NCBI RefSeq assembly: GCF_964340395.1
Contig: NC_135556.1
Coordinates: 7,054,001-7,118,000 of the forward strand
Length of the DNA: 64,000 nt
Direction: 5' to 3'
Origin: Glandiceps talaboti
Lineage: Eukaryota > Hemichordata > Enteropneusta > Spengelidae
Shown here: positions 62,291 to 64,000 of the stretch, in pieces
How the letters are laid out: each line of letters opens with the position of its first letter
Position numbering within the stretch: the first letter of the stretch is position 1
The notes under the pieces: generated by a model
Database searches by the model: none
The model's input: only the letters and a program-made list of their open reading frames with translations
Told to the model about the DNA's origin: nothing
Position numbers and translations under genes: made by a program

Positions 62291-63640
62291 AGGAAATATG
62301 TCAAATTCTCAAATGTAAATTTAATATGTACATACATACATTCAGCAGTATTGACTTTATCGCATAAATCTATGTCACCGTTACTGAATTTGAGATTAAC
62401 TGAGAACCCTTCCGTGTTCGATTATTCTGACCAATACCTAGATCACAACCTGACCACATACCTGACAACAATAAAATGCATCTTGTATGACACATTTTTG
62501 AGTAAACGTATTGTGCGCTTATCGACGGAATCACCTGAAAGGCGCATGCTAGTCACGTATCGAAACCAGGTAGCCATAGTAAAGAACCGTGACGTTTTCA
62601 ACAACTACTGTTCATTGTGTTGTATCTCTGGCTAAAATATATTTTTAAAAATCTCTATGTGGTCTGAGATGGCAGGTCAGACCACGTAAGATTAATACAA
62701 TTACATTATTTGACGACGCGACGCAAGTCCTCAGTGAAATAATAGTAAATGATGGCCTATATGCATATGTACTAATAGTCCTATACCAAATTTAATATAA
62801 ACAAACCTCGTTTCGTATACTTTCTGAATTAATAAGTGGTAAAACGTATCATGAAATCAAATAAATCGTTCATGAATACTTTGGGTTCTGTTATCCTTGC
62901 AGACGGGCTGTTACGATACACAAAGTCTGATTATCGTTGGCGTCACAACAGAGTGGACAGACTTGCAGATTTTTTGGCGACACTGCAACCGTCTGCAAGC
63001 AGGGTGTTGTGACGTTGTATTAAATTCATACATCTCTAGTGTTAAAACACATCACACACTGAAACTCCTACCGTATATCATAAAAATCATACCATAAGAT
63101 CGTTTTTAATTGACCAGTAGATCGACTTATTTTCCAGTTACAAAAACAGGTTGAAATTCGCCACACTACGGCTATGTATCGCGATCAGTCTCTCAAGGCA
63201 AATGCAGTGCACAGTATTGGAACCTGTCCTATGCACACTCGGCTTTTACAGTAATTGTTTTTTGTGTGTGTTGATAATTTTTAGACACAAGAACGAAACG
63301 GTTCGAACCAAAATACTAGTATCATAGTGTGCGACCAATCTCTTATGAGACTGTCAGTTGTGTTTAATTTTGCAAAAAATACCTAATGTTGGCTTCTATA
63401 CAATTGCAGTATTAATCATTCGGGTACTAGGTTTACTCAGATTCTAAAATTATTGCACCACCGTCGCTTGTTTTGATGCAATCACAAACTGCTGCACCTG
63501 AAAGAGGTATGGTATGGCTTATATTTCTTTTAATTGTGCGTTTGTGCGTTACTCTTAATTAACGAATACTGCCGTTAGATCTGTGCTGCTAAGTCTACTT
63601 CACAACACATATCTTGAACTAGGCATGGTTTAGGGTGTGT

Positions 63641-64000
63641 CTTCTGCTGATGACTCCAAGCTGTATGTTACTTGCTCTAGTGAATCGGCCCTTGTTGCAA
63701 AAATTGAGAGAATTGTATTGAGGAACTCCGATAGTGGATGTATGACAATGTGTTGGCACTGAATGACAGTAAGACTGAGGTGGTATAAGATTCACCTCGA
63801 AGTCTGGTGATGGGGTTAACGTTCAGGTCGGCAACGTGCCTGTAATGTGCAGGTTAAGGGAGTCGGCATCCATTCATCTTCTGCAGTTCGTGACCTTGGT
63901 GTTACACTTGATCCGCATCTTTTGCTTTATGGAGAATTGGTAAAATTTGTAACCTTCTTGATCAGAGTTCAACGGAAAAATTAGTTCATCCTCGCATCTA
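63641..64000 (+). pseudogene. Degraded CR1/L2/Jockey-type LINE reverse transcriptase (continues right)
   Basis: The stretch encodes SADDSKLYVTCSSESALV (the catalytic ADD box of non-LTR reverse transcriptase), then LALNDSKTEVV, VGNVPV, VRDLGVTLDPHL and IGKICNLLDQSSTEKLVH, in the order of the palm and thumb of CR1/L2-like enzymes. The pieces lie in different frames and are broken by stops, so the element is dead. It runs past the right edge. Confidence 0.85.

Larger units (their letters stand above)
58984..63640. other. Intergenic, repeats and foldbacks
   Basis: No supported gene. The plus-strand ORF at 62351-62635 (94 codons) is the longest plus-strand ORF not explained by a repeat. It has no recognisable motif and I treat it as chance. 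Confidence 0.55.

Overview
This is a window of a metazoan nuclear genome: AT-rich, intron-rich, and dense in microsatellites, foldback elements and degraded retroposons. The gene content (a CLC-3/4/5 type chloride/proton exchanger, HPF1, an NPC1 homologue), the tRNA-derived SINE, CR1/L2-like LINE remnants and the very frequent word ACATGTA suggest a marine invertebrate, possibly an invertebrate deuterostome such as a hemichordate or lancelet, or a lophotrochozoan. The phylum cannot be fixed from the sequence alone. Exon structures below were built by hand from protein similarity, splice-site sequence and reading-phase agreement.

Layout. (1) About 1-29,880, minus strand: the 5' part of a CLCN3/4/5-like gene with very long introns. 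It has two alternative N-terminal routes and runs off the left edge. (2) 29,879-30,282: a roughly 400-bp head-to-head promoter interval. (3) 30,283-36,834, plus strand: a complete six-exon HPF1 gene carrying an N-terminal PBZ (poly-ADP-ribose-binding) zinc finger. (4) 36,835-38,799: a repeat-rich convergent intergenic stretch. (5) 38,800-43,374, minus strand: a four-exon gene for a coiled-coil protein I do not recognise. (6) 43,375-48,401: an intergenic stretch with a partial copy of the repeats at 37-40 kb. (7) 48,402-58,568, minus strand: a complete eight-exon gene for an unusual NPC1-like protein. It has a signal peptide, the sterol-binding N-terminal domain and the middle lumenal domain, with every transmembrane segment missing and a new charged tail. 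(8) 58,569-64,000: repeats, foldback elements and a dead LINE, with no gene I can support.

The genes do not form a pathway. CLCN and HPF1 share a probable bidirectional promoter. HPF1 belongs to the PARP1/2 DNA-damage response, and the PBZ finger would let it also read the product it helps make. The NPC1-like protein is the most notable item. It looks like a secreted or lumenal soluble sterol carrier made of exactly the two NPC1 parts that bind sterol and NPC2.
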